From positions 28,213,855 to 28,277,854 of the forward strand of contig NC_054867.1 in NCBI RefSeq assembly GCF_018320785.1: a stretch of DNA of 64,000 nucleotides, in the 5' to 3' direction. Both the position numbers and the translations under genes were made by a program. Source of the DNA: Cheilinus undulatus. Lineage: Eukaryota > Chordata > Actinopteri > Labriformes > Labridae. The notes beneath the pieces were generated by a model, which saw only the letters and a program-made list of their open reading frames with translations, did no database searches and had not been told where the DNA came from. Shown here piece after piece: positions 1 through 29,786 of the stretch (the stretch's first letter is position 1; every line of letters starts with the position of its first letter).

Positions 1-197
1 GCAATCACTTTCCTCACACAGTTCAGACACAAACACCATATGATACCAGTGAGGGCAGCCTAGCTGTCATCTCAAAATTATTCTAAATATTTGATGTAGC
101 AACACTAAAAGTTGTCCTACACTAAAAGTTGTTCTAAACCTTAGTGTTTTTAAATTGATCCAGTTCTGAGATGGTTGTACGGACTGAAATATTTATA

Positions 198-396
198 CTG
201 GTGGTTTTCAACCATTTTTGGCCCAAGGCACACCCAAGATCAAGCTGAAATCTAAAGGCACACTACACCATATCAATATTGGTACAAAATAGCCTCCATC
301 CTAGTTATAGTATACAGTTGTACAATTTCCCATAGAACAAAATGACTTGCTACAACACACACTAGTGTGTCATGCCACACCATTTGAGACCACTGG
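198..396. mobile_element. hAT-type MITE (short, non-autonomous)
   Basis: Imperfect terminal inverted repeats: the left end reads CTGGTGGTTTTCAA and the right end, reverse-complemented, reads CCAGTGGTCTCAA. The element is flanked by a direct repeat TTTATAC (192-198 and 397-403), close to the 8-bp duplication expected of hAT elements. There is no coding capacity. The family is assigned from ends and duplication only. Confidence 0.5.
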
Positions 397-499
397 TTTA
401 TACACAGGAGAGAAGTCAGATAAGGGGGTAAGGGGGGTTTTACCAATGACTGCATTGTAAATAAACAGAATGCATGCTGCTTTCTACACTGACCCAACC

Positions 500-630
500 A
501 GGGTATGGAAATAAATGGATCAAAAGCCTTTGATAGATTTGTAAAGAAAGCAAAACATTCCTGATTTTTATCAATCGAAATTACAATATAATTTATTACT
601 AAAGATGGTGCTGAGATTGTACTACGACCC
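500..630 (+). repeat. Possible decayed LINE reverse-transcriptase scrap
   Basis: Around 517-540 one frame reads K-A-F-D-R-F, resembling the 'DQ-KAFDR' core of L1-like reverse transcriptases. The surrounding frame is broken and nothing else is readable. From 630 to about 1320 I see only unremarkable AT-rich sequence. Six residues are weak support, so this is a tentative call. Confidence 0.22.
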
Positions 631-1324
631 CATCTAAACCCTTATTGATGGAGGGGAAAGAATTTTCTTTGCTAGGTAGGTGAGCGGTTTTTGACTTGCC
701 ACTGATTCTAAAGCTTTTACATGACAGAAAATTTTGGAGATAGGCTGATGGTGATTAGTTGTACTTTGGTCAACCTCTTTGAATCATGGTCAAATATATG
801 TTGCTCTCCAAACTTCAGGTACAATCCTTTCAGATTAAAGATATTAATAATGATAGGTTTGACTATCAGTGGGGCAATTAGCCTTAAGAAACTAGGGTTA
901 TAGTTGATGGTTGAAAATGACCTGATTTGTTGACAAGGGATTATTAGTAAGATTTGTGTCATCCATGGATAGATAATTTATTTAAGTTAATTTATTATAA
1001 AGTGTGGCATAACCTAAAGTACATTGCAACAGCTGTTTTGGGAATAAATATGGAATAATTCTCTTGTTATGTGCATGTAGTTTACTGACAATCATGTGCT
1101 GTCAAAGCCAAAGAACCAGTCGTTTTCATGTTGTTGGCAGAAAGTTTGGACCTCCTTGTTGTGGCTTTTAGTGTTTATTTTTTAACTCAGTACTCTGTGC
1201 TTTTTAAAATGAGATTGAGTAATTTGTAATGAGTTACTTTCCACCCCTGGATAGTCTGCAGTCTCCTCTGTGTGTATGTGCTGCTGCCTGCTGGTGGAGC
1301 AGCATGTTACTTAACTGTTCATAC

Positions 1325-1427
1325 TGACAGCCTGGTTAGCTGGCTGTCAACCTCACGCTTCGCCACACTTAGCTTAACGTTAAGCTAACCAAACATGTTA
1401 ATGCGATGAAACTGGAAAATATTGATC
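1325..1427 (+). promoter_or_regulatory. acvr1b 5' region with two short upstream ORFs
   Basis: The stretch just upstream of the acvr1b start is rich in TTAGC/GCTAA words. It has an upstream ATG at 1395 that opens a four-codon frame ending TGA at 1409. A second upstream ATG at 1406 opens a nine-codon frame ending TAA at 1435, overlapping the main start at 1428. No TATA box is evident. The transcription start cannot be placed from sequence alone. Confidence 0.4.
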
Positions 1428-13082
<11,655 letters not shown>

Positions 13083-14830
13083 GCTGAGTCAGCAGAGTTC
13101 TTAGAGAGAGAGCACTGATGGAGCCCCGACTCCAGACTGTACGTAGGATGCTGAGAGAGAGGAGCTGGGCTCTCTACAAAGAATGCACAAAGTCAGAGAT
13201 TATGGTGAAGAGTCGCACTTTGTAAAATATGACTTCATAGACACTCCTTCCAGTTTTGAAGCCACTTGATTTCTGACAAACCCTACCTCGCTTACCCAGC
13301 CAAACTACCAAGAAACACCTTTCCTGTCTTGTCTCAGCTACTGCTGCCCTACCTGAACTTTTTGTCCCTCTTTAAACTCCATACTAACAGAACCTTTGGA
13401 TTTCCTGTGTACTTGTATGCAATAGATAGCAGGATATGTAATTAACCAGTTAAGATTTTGAAAACCAGTCACTTGTATTTTGTCCAGGTCCAATTGATCA
13501 TGGTTCGTTCGTAGTGAACAAACAGGATTTTTCTCTTTTGTATTTAAAAGGAGACTAGCGGGGAGATTTTTAACTTATTTTTTTCTTATTCTGTTGTTTA
13601 AATTTCTAGATATTGTTATAAGTATATCAGCGTTTTTGGGGTTCTTGTGCAGGTTTCTCTGTCTCCTGCAGCACACAGGCATGTTGTTCAGAGAACAGCT
13701 CTTCTGCTAAGACTGTGTGCTTTAGCTGTCTGCTGATTACCATGTAAGCATGTACAAAGCTGTTGAGGCAGTTTGTGTGAAAGCAGCATATTGACTTTTC
13801 ACACAGTATTTTGAGACTTTAAACAACACTGGATTATTAGATATTATTTAGCCTTTGGAAAAACTGCCTGGAGCCTTCCCAGTGAGCTGTTGTGAACCTC
13901 AGGTTTTCCTCATGCTTACAGATCAACAACTTCCCCCCCATTTTCTCCTGTATAGAACAGTCTAAAGCAAAAATAACCCTTGAGGAATTTGAAAGCAAGG
14001 ATGTATGGTTAAAGGTTGTGTCATGGAGAAGCAGCGACTTGATACTGAATGTTTCATCGTCTGTCTTCTGTGGACTTCAAATTGGGACACAAGTAGTGCT
14101 GAGCTAAAAGTAGTTTCTATAAATGTTAACATTGTTATCTGAATGCAGCCACTGTATCTTGATCAGACCACATCCTGCCATTAGAACCGGTGTTGATCCA
14201 GTCACTTGGATAAGCTGGTGTACAAGACATCTGGCCCTTGAAACAGCCAGTACAGTTCACACTGTACTTTAAAATGGGGAAATAGGCTTTCTTTGAAAAC
14301 TCCCCTACAAACACTAACTCCAGGAGTCTGAATACTGTTTGTTTTTATTGTTAAAGCAATCTTCTTTTTTCCCTCAGGGTGCATTCTCCCTGGCCAAGTA
14401 CAACTACTGCACATAATTTAGCTTTTTAAGGTAACACTTGTGTACATATGACAGTAAAACTTTGTTTCATGTTGATGCTTGGGTCATGTTTTAGATAGTT
14501 GAATCTTTTATACTGTAATTTTGGTTGTTGTTAAGAAAATGTAAGGCCTCTGTCTTGCAGTTTGTAAACAGAATTATGTACCAATGTACTTTCTGACCTC
14601 TGAAGTACAGTTACTGTACTTGTCGGATACACTGTTTCTGTTGACTTTGTCCTTTAGCTCTTTTCTTACTGCAGTGTTGGACTTTAATTGATGTTTCCCC
14701 CTCCCACCCTCCTTTCTCCACCTTACAATACCTCCTTCATGTGTATTCATACGAGGATTTTGTTCAAGCTAACATTGTCAAACCACTGTCTACATTCATC
14801 AGGAATAAAGGTGCACTTTGTCTTTAGCTG
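13083..14830 (+). other. acvr1b: acvr1b 3' untranslated region with polyadenylation signal
   Basis: There is no coding sequence after the TGA at 13080-13082. An AATAAA at 14804-14809, followed by a T/G-rich stretch, is the first convincing polyadenylation signal. This makes the 3' UTR about 1.7 kb. Another AATAAA lies near 15555-15560 and could give a longer form. Confidence 0.5.
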
Positions 14831-15880
14831 GATGCAAATTCAACAGGTACTGTTTGTGTAAGGTCTTTCCCATGTTATTTATATTGTATGCTGTGAGTCC
14901 CAATGGAAGCCTGAAAGGCCACAATGTGCACTACTACTGACCTCGCAGCACTGAAACCAAACTGTTCTCAGAATCATCTCCAGTCACAATGACCTTGAGT
15001 GTTTAAGATCACACCACTGAAAATGAGAATGTTTTTAGAAATCATGCCAATAAGTCGCTGTATACCTAAAACTGTAAAAAGAATCAAACCTCTTCTTTGG
15101 GAGAAGAAATGTTTAAACTAAATACTACTGAAATGTCTCAATGTGGTCCCAAAAATGTGTTTGACTAATAACTGTATTTAATAATCACTTGTTAACTGCA
15201 CTGTATTGTTTTGTAGGATGTTTGAACAGATGGACCGTCCTAAATGCTGTTTTGTTTGTCTGGAAAGACTGGTGAGCCCTACTTTTTTGAAAGAAGGTTG
15301 AGTGTCCTAAATAACCTTACACTAAAGGGGTATGTGTGTTGAAATGTACCTGCTTATGATACACAAAAACATTGTGTATTTGAGAGTTTTAATTTTTTGC
15401 ACCAAGTATCCATATGAAAGATTAGGAGTCAGAGAAATAAGGTTGTTTTAAAGGTTGTGACCACTGTAAAGTCTCTGTCCAGACATGGCAAAGACACTGC
15501 ATCCATGTAGAAACCCCTTCAGGACTCTAATCATGTAACTTCGACTATAGAGTAATAATAAATGCAAATGTTTTTCTTATGTGGTGTCTGTTTTTTCAAC
15601 AATCTGTCTTGGCAAATCTCTTACTAAAGCATTGATTAAAGCTTTGTTAAAGCTACTTTCATACATAAAGTTCAGACCCTCTTTGCTTTTTCAGTTTTGT
15701 TGTTTCAGCCTGATGCTACAGTCTTTTAACTTCTTTTTATATTCATGAATCTACACTAAGTGCCACATCATGACAAACCCAAAAAGCTGAATTTTAGTTT
15801 GGGCTTGTTTTTGTTTGTTTTTTTGCTCATTTAAGAAAAATAAAAATAATGACATATTTAAACCCTTTTCAAAAACACTT
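14831..15880. other. Intergenic spacer, no gene seen
   Basis: AT-rich sequence between the acvr1b 3' end and the Tc1-derived block, without recognisable coding or structural RNA content. A longer acvr1b 3' UTR could extend to about 15580. Confidence 0.4.
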
Positions 15881-17332
15881 GAAATTGAGCTCAGATTCCT
15901 CCCATGTTTCCACACCTTGATTAGAGTCCACCTGTGGTCAAATAAATTGATTGGACACAGTTTAGAAAGGCACACACCTCTCTATAGAGGGCCCCACAGT
16001 TGACTGTATTTAAGAGCAAAAACCAAACCATGAGGTCAAAGGAACTACCAGCATCCATCACTGCGGGCCTCCACTGATCTGGACTTGTGGCAGAGGGGCT
16101 GGACTGAAGCCTCTCTTTGATGCAAAACACATGAAAGCCAGTTTGGCTTTACCATGGATTTTTTTGCAAACTCGAATCAGGTTTTTGTGTGTTTTGCACT
16201 GAGGAGAGGCTTCCGTGTATCGGTGGACAGCTGCAGCGATGTTTATCCTTCTAGAACTTCTTCCCATCTCTACAAAGGATCTCTGAAGCTCAGTCAGAGT
16301 GACCATGGGCTTCCTGGTTACATCTCTTAATAAGGCTGTTTCACTGGGTGACCAGCTCTTGGAAGAGTCCTGGTAGTACAAATCTTCTTCCATTTGAGAA
16401 TTATGGCAGCTACTGTGCTCTTGGCAGAGGTGGAAAGTAACTAATTACATTTTAATTTCTTTCAGAATTGTTCATCCATAATCTTAATGATGGTTGCTAC
16501 AAGGCTTTAAGTTAAATCAGTATATTTACTATAGGGTCAACATAAATAAAAATATGTAGTTAATACTGTTTTCATGCATCATGTTATGTCATCCTAACAT
16601 AAAGGCCCAGCCTACAGGAAGAGGAGTTTATAATGTAGAATGATTTATTGCTTGTTTCTTGAGTAAGATGAGTAACTTAAAAAAAAAAAAATTACATGTC
16701 AAATCACAAATGCAATATCAGAAAAAAAATCCCAAATCATTCAGTTCTAGTAGCTACTTCAAATTAAATACTTCTTATTTTTACTTGAGTAGATTTATAG
16801 CCCAGTATCTTTACTTAAGTAAATTTTAACCAGAGTAAAGGTACTTTTTCTACTCCTGGCTCTTTGGAACTTTCAGTGCAGCAGACATTTTTTTGTAGCC
16901 TTCCCCAGATCTGTGCCTTGTAACAATCCTGTCCCTGAGCTTTGCAGGTGGTTCTTTTGACCTCATGGCTTTGTTTTTGCTCTGATATGCATTGTCAGCT
17001 GTGAGGCCTTCTATAGAAAAGTGTATGCCTTTCTAAACTGTGCCCAATCGATGTTTACCTCAGCTGGACTCCAATCAAGATGTAGAAACATCTCAGTGAA
17101 GATCAAGAGAATTGGGAGGAACCTGAGCTAAATTTCAAGTGTTTGTGCAAAGGGTCTGAATATTTATATCAAGGTGATATTTCAGTTTTCTATTTTTTTT
17201 ATTCTGCTTTCATTTTATCATGGGGCACTGAGCTTAGATTAACAGGTATAGAAATATATTTTTTTACTGTAGCATCAGGCTGTCACATAAAACTAAAAAA
17301 ATAAAGGGGGTCTGAATACTCTGAGTGTACTG
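15880..17332 (-). mobile_element. Decayed Tc1-like element of the 'GGGTCTGAATACT' family
   Basis: The right end reads GGGGGTCTGAATACTCTGAG, a common fish Tc1 terminus. Arms of roughly 200 bp are inverted to each other: 15890-16010 mirrors about 17020-17150. Between them, on the minus strand, 16058-16393 keeps a recognisable fragment of transposase N-terminal sequence (RKPMVTLTELQRSF). The catalytic region is missing, so this is an internally deleted and mutated copy. A hAT MITE is inserted at 16425-16858. The left terminus is not clear. Confidence 0.7.
16425..16858. mobile_element. hAT-type MITE nested in the Tc1 copy
   Basis: Terminal inverted repeats are CAGAGGTGGAAAGTAAC at the left and CAGGAGTAGAAAAAGTAC at the right (reverse-complemented). 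Target repeats GCTCTTGG (16417-16424) and GCTCTTTGG (16859-16867) are near-identical, fitting an 8-bp hAT duplication. The 434-bp element has no ORF. Confidence 0.75.
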
Positions 17333-17544
17333 CATTAATAAGTGGAACTATGCAGTGGAGTCCAAATTGTTGCTGTCACTCATCCCTAGTTCCTTAGCCC
17401 TGTTGATGATGAGGATGGTAACAGTGCTGTGTTCACAACTTGTCCCAGTCATCCCATATAGCCAAACAAATGAGTTATTTTCTTGGTTAAGTTTACGTGA
17501 TATTGTAAGATACAGACAATTAAAATGCCATCTAAAAGGAACTT

Positions 17545-19238
17545 ACATACTCTTTATTGCTCATCCTTTGCATTATAATTTCAATGCAGATTAGTACAAA
17601 AACTGCATTTACATACAGTTCGGTTTCATTTACATCAAAACAGGAAATGTGACATGTCCCTGGCCTTCATCAGAAAATGGAAATGCTGATATTGTTTCTG
17701 AAAAAGTCCTCTTCTGATGAATAGGGCTGATAAACCTCTAAGATAAGACAGACTGTATCTGACATCAACACACCACATAGATAATAAAAATGAACAAATC
17801 AACACTGCAAACATTTTCAACTTCACCAATTGTTTTAAAGTGGCTCATCACTTTAAAGACTTGGGCAGGTTGCAACATTTAAGCAGCAACTGCTGAACTG
17901 CCAAAACCAAAAGTGGGCTAACAGGCAGAAAATGATGCTTTTGTCTAAAGAAAAATGTCACATCCATTATAATGTCTGTTTTATCTTGACAACACAGACA
18001 TAAGGGCAGAATATTAAGTATTTCAATATTCAATGCTTGTACATTCAGACAAAATGCAGCACAATTAGCAATCGTCTCTTAACAGCAGAACGGACACCGC
18101 ACAGTATGAGGTTGTTTCAGGAGCCCAAAGTACTCTTCCTGGTTTCTATTTTACTGTCTAGCTGCTCAAAAGATTAAACCCTGAAGCTTTGAATTGTGGT
18201 AAATGCATGCTGACATCTATTCTGTAGTGAACTGACCTAACTGTTGACAAATTGACAGGAATTGATACTTCAGTCCAGAGAAACTGGGTTCAAATGTGAT
18301 CAAAACCCACTTCCTACATATTCTATTTTGTTACAAGCCAACCTTGACATTTTAAGTTTTCATTTGTACTTCTTTTAATACAATTGACAAGAAAACACTA
18401 CAGGTCATAACCAACATTTCCAAGTTGTAGTGTTTGAATGTTAAATTACTCTAAATAACAACAAAATACATCAAAAGGTATCATGTATCTAGATTTTATC
18501 AGTATTTAGTTCATGTATGACACACACAGATAAATACTTCAGTAACTACAGATATGCATTACAAATCAGAGAAGTGTGCTGGTTCAGAAAAGAACAGATT
18601 AAAATGGACCCTACACCTGCATTCAAATTGTGAATAAAATAACTAAAGCCTGATTACAGAATATGTTTTTGTACATAGAATAAGGCTCAGTTTAATGTCA
18701 GACAAAATAAAACTGATGCTCTTCAGAAAGTTTTTAAAATTACCCTTTCATATTCTTTACAAGCAGCCCTCTAGACTTCAGCCTCATAGTTGAATTAAAA
18801 TGCTACCAATAAAAGGCAACATGTGTCAGTCCATATTTTCTTTAGTTGGTAACTGATCACATAACTGATTTTATTTTGAGTACATTTATAATCAAGGGTC
18901 CTTCTCTATGTAGATCAGCACTACAGCCACAGAAGAAGAAGAAAGGCTTCAGCTCCTTTTCTGATGATCTTCCTTGGCTCTCTTCTGGCTCAGACTTTGG
19001 CTCAATGAGACAGAGCTTTAACTCTTGTGCTACTATTATTTTATATTGCTGTTTTGCTAAAATATGTATTTTTGCTTTGAGAGACAAGTATCATGTATGA
19101 AGGCAGGAAACCTGGTCATAGACGGTGAGGATACTTCCAATATACTGTCATACTTTTGCTCTCAAATCTGTTCTTTTTACCCTTTGCTCTGAACTTCTCT
19201 TAAAAGTGCCCAGCCTTTTCTTGTTTTGAGGTACTTCT
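17545..19238 (-). other. prkag1: prkag1 3' untranslated region with candidate polyadenylation signal
   Basis: Read on the minus strand, non-coding sequence follows the TGA at 19239-19241. An AATAAA on this strand (17553-17558) is the far candidate; nearer ones, such as 18874-18879, would give a shorter message. The true end cannot be fixed from sequence alone. Confidence 0.4.
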
Positions 19239-25640
<6,402 letters not shown>

Positions 25641-25657
<17 letters not shown>

Positions 25658-25810
25658 TGTATAGCACATTGCTGTACATACACGATGACTGCATACGGAT
25701 GCGGAAGCTGAAACCTTAGTCACATTCGTCAGGGACGTGTTTGACTTCGTTACAGTTTCAACAGATGAATGTTTCCTTATAGTTAGCTAGCTTCCACAAT
25801 TAGCATGCTT
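25641..25810 (-). promoter_or_regulatory. prkag1 5' region with an overlapping upstream ORF
   Basis: On the minus strand an upstream ATG at 25694 opens an 18-codon frame that ends TAA at 25641, overlapping the main start at 25657 in another frame. An in-frame alternative ATG lies four codons upstream (25669). GTTAGCTAGC words occur just upstream (about 25780-25808), and there is a GCGGAAGC ETS-like word at about 25705. The transcription start is unknown, so the upstream ORF may or may not be in the mRNA. Confidence 0.35.
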
Positions 25811-26220
25811 CAGAAGGTCTTCAAGTTAGGATGGACCTATATTAAGAGGATAAGCTATCAAAGTTTACGATATATGCAATTTAAACATGACTGGATAACT
25901 TACACACTCCATATCCCATTCGCCGTGTCGCCTGTAATTATCAAAATGTTAGGTCCAGTGTGTGCTGGCAGTCCGCACAGGTCTTCCGCTATAACTTACA
26001 TTGAGCAACTTGAATGGCCGTACGATCATTACCGTAATACACGTAGCGTTCTCGCACCAGTCTTAAGCTAGAGGAAACTGATGTAAACCTACACCATTAA
26101 TGTGTGTGGGCCTAAATATCTTTATACTTGCAAAAGCTGGAAGATACAGATACATTTTTGCTCACAAAAATATCGCTATTACGGCGCATCAGACATTGTG
26201 CAATTATATACTGCATAGAA

Positions 26221-27594
26221 CAGCGGTCCTCAACCTGGGGCTCGGGACCCCTTGGGGGTCGCCAGATGCCTTCTAATAAGGTGGCTTTCACACTAGGGGC
26301 CCGGTCCCAGAACCGAGTGCACTTGAGGCCAAAGTCCGGTTCGTTCGGGGCACCGGGCCCAGGCCCACTTGGGGAGGTGGTCTCGGGTGCAATTCAAGTG
26401 GACTCTGGTACGGTTCGGATGAGATGTGAATGCGACCGCACTCGGATACGGGACAGAGCATCTTATCAGCTTTATGACATCTTCGTAAAAGCTAAACTTC
26501 TTTAAACAGCGTGGCAGTTTGTTCACATATTTCCTCAATAAAGGGCGGAAATCATCAGAATCCAGTCAAATAACGGTCTGTTGTGACTCACCTTACAGAT
26601 GAACACAGGTTGGAGTCAGTGAGAGGAGATGCAAAGGCAGTATAATGTCTCCTGTCACCTCAAAAACCGCTGTATCTTTGCAGCGCGAGCCTATTTAATC
26701 CTCTGAGTTATAGTGGATGTACAGATACCAAGAGTGAAGTTGCTGGCATCTTAAAAGTGATTTTTATTATCCATGGATGCAGGATGGACTTTTTGCCAGG
26801 TCAAAACAAAAACAATCTTCTTCTTTCTCTTCTTTTGTGGGGTTGTAAACCAGCTACGTGCATACTGTTTTTAGATCGGCCGCTGCCGAGTTCAGACCTG
26901 CTGTGCCAACTCAATGTAAGCAGACGGTATTCCGGCTTTCCCTCATCAAACTTATCAAATACACAGTCCAACAACTCCAAAATGCTCTCGTGGACAAGTT
27001 GTGACCTGTACATTCACCACGCTATGAAATAATCATGGAACATTACGAGACAGAGATGTTTTAAAGTTAAATGCAAAGCCGGAACTACACTCCAGGCATG
27101 GCTGCTGCACTGTCACTCCACCCAGTGGTTTACTCAAGAAATAGTTCAGAGTATTTGCTTCATGTGTCGTAACGTTACATAATTATATGTTATTATTTCG
27201 TAGTGTGGTGAATGTACAGGTCACAACTTGTCCACGAGAGCGTTTTGGAGTTGTTGGATTGTGTATTTGATGAGTTTGATGAGGGAAAGTCAGAATACCG
27301 TCTGCTTACATTGAGTTGGCACAGCAGGTCCAAACTCGGCAGCGGCCTATCTAAAAACAGCATGCACTGACAACTGAAGGTAATGAACCTATTACTAAGA
27401 CTATAGGAATTATGGCAATGGATGAATTTGCCAGAATGTTGAAGTATCCCTTTAAAATGTAAGCCAGCATGACTATTTTGAATGTGCACAGCTGTGTTCA
27501 ACTATGCTTGAACCACTTTCAGGTAGAGTGGGGGTCCCTGGTCTCTGGCTCCTTTATTGAGGTTCATGGACTGAAAGGTTTGAGAACCCCTGGT
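26221..27594. mobile_element. Composite block with hAT-like ends
   Basis: The left edge, CAGCGGTCCTCAACCTGGGG followed by the GGGGGTCGCC phrase, is a typical fish hAT terminus. The right edge reverse-complements to CAGGGGTTCTCAAACC, also hAT-like but of a different family. Flanking 8-mers do not match, so these are probably two elements or a nested set. An insertion-like segment starting GGCTTTCACACTAGGG (about 26283) and a large fold-back (26858-27367) lie inside. No intact transposase is present. Confidence 0.5.
26858..27367. repeat. Fold-back repeat: 176-bp inverted arms, 158-bp spacer
   Basis: The left arm 26858-27033 and right arm 27192-27367 are reverse complements of equal length, with about 11 mismatches (roughly 94% identity). 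Both arms therefore encode the same short peptide-like stretch on opposite strands (for example LLCQLNVSRRYS). No gene is recognised in it. Outside the arms, 27600-28220 holds nothing I can identify. Confidence 0.8.
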
Positions 27595-28221
27595 ATCAGG
27601 ACTATGACTACTTAAAGCTGGCCCCACACGAGAGGATTTTTAAATCTTAAATGGCTTCTAAATGTGGGAGACCACAGACATAAAGACAAATTCATCTGTT
27701 TTTTTCTGCCTCGACTGAGTCCACTTAGACTACACTCCTGCCTACCAGCCAACTACCTTGCATGATCATGTAATTTCAAGTGAAAAACAAACATGGATGT
27801 ATACCAATACCCTTGGCTTGATGTCCCTCCATGATAAGCCATCCTGGCATGTATTACAGTTGCAGCAAAATCGTAAAATCAAGGAAAAGAATCAGAATGA
27901 AATCCTGGCTAGAATGAAGGTTAAGATATGCTTATGCTTGTGAAAGGGAAAAATATGTAAGATCAGACCGGTAATGCCACTCAGTCTGCCTGTAAGTATC
28001 TTTAACATCGTAATGTCTGATATTTATGATTCAGGATCCGGGAGGCTACAAAGCAATTTGGAGCATTAACACGATTGTGTTGACACCATGCACTTGAGGA
28101 TTGTTCAGAAAAAGAATCATTTGCGTTGAGCCTCCACGATCACTGGGGGAGGCAAATCTGACCTCAAATCAGTCTTATAATTGTGTACTGTGTGTACTCT
28201 AAGCAGTGCAACAAATATCAA

Positions 28222-29786
28222 CACAACAAATGAGTAACAGGTTTATTTATATACAAAACTGTTTACAGCAAGATTTATGAATTAACATTGACCCCCAAGG
28301 GTGTCATGGTGCTTAGGTGTACAACATCACCTGCACCAAAGTATCAAGTCAACAGAAGGAGAAAAAACCCTTGAAGAGCACCTTGAGTCATGAAGGGAAG
28401 CAGATGAGGGAGTTTGAAGAACTGTAAGGCACAAGACACAGCAACACCAGCCTCTTTTCAACCACCAGCGAACAACCACAAATCTATCTGTTCAGCAAAG
28501 CACCTGATAAAAAAAGTTACAATTACCTACTACAGGTAGAACATCAGGAATAGGAAGAAAATCCACTTTGTGTCATGTCTTTGTAAGACTACAGGAGCTG
28601 AGAATAAAGTCAGCTGGGACCTTCAGCATTTGATAGTGATCATGCAAGTCCAGAATATCAAAGGCAGTGTGCCAGCCTGGCCTATTTTCATTTAGCCTGC
28701 ATGATCCATAAAAACAAAACCATGAGCTAACTCTGTGGCCTTCACCTAAATTGTCTTATGCAGTGTTAAAATGCAATTTCATAAAAATTGCAACTTAACC
28801 ATAATCATAATTATGATGCATTTCTAACCATGCTACTTAAGATATTAAAGAGAGAGCACGCATGTACCACTCAGCATATAACCAATAATATTAAATCCAT
28901 TTCTACCATTCTATTTATACCGTATAAAAGGCCATAACTGTTAAATACCAAACATATATTTATATTTATACTAAATTTGAGGGTTGTCCATTTTATAACA
29001 TCTTTATAACAGCCAATATGGACAAATTAAATCACTGCCCAGACAAGGATGTTATTTGCCTCACAGAAGAGCTTAAAACAAGCTGTGAAGCTATACCATT
29101 AGATTCTTCCATTGTGAAGAAACCATCCAGAGTTCATTGGTGAAAAGTACCTGAATATGAGTGGATAAAATCTTCAGTGAAACAGCAGTGAGATATCATG
29201 CATGAAACCTCATGAGAAATACTGACAAATTTACACCACATTTAAAGCAATGTGTACTGTGACTGTGTCACTGTCAAAATAGACCTGTTGAAATAATACC
29301 AGTCCTTGAAAAGGTTAACAATCCCTCACCATACATTAAGCTATAGCTACCTAGTCAGATATGAGACACAAGTCAATGGTGTCTCAAACATCAGAATACA
29401 TTTAAAAGTTTAGGGAAATATGGGATGCAATTCACAAGGATTGAATAATTATCATGTCCATTTTTTCTGGTTTAACTGAAAGTTGAGATTTCCTCTAGTC
29501 ATAGAAATAGAAGCTGTTAAACACTAAAAGAATGTGGTGACAGTGTTTCTTTGTCTTCAACAGAGATAATCTTGTTTTAGAAACTTCTCCCTGCGGTTAC
29601 ATCAGACAGGATAGTTTACAGACTGTCTGGGCAGTTAAATGCTATGTAAATCCGTCTGCTATCACTGGGGCAGAAAAAAAAGAATCCTTTCTGTGTCTTT
29701 GTTTTGGTAAGGTTGTGATTTGTTGGCCGGTGAAGTTGTGCCTCCTGTCTTCAGCAACTGAGCATACTGATATCTGGGATCCACTC
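28222..29786 (-). other. rhebl1: rhebl1 3' untranslated region with candidate polyadenylation signal
   Basis: On the minus strand, non-coding sequence follows the TAA at 29787-29789. AATAAA on this strand at 28242-28247 is a plausible signal, giving a 3' UTR of about 1.5 kb. Nearer cryptic signals are possible. Confidence 0.4.

Noticed and set aside
26757-27501. Two similar peptides on opposite strands as a duplicated gene pair
   Set aside because: They are the two arms of one inverted repeat, so the likeness is structural, not evidence of coding.
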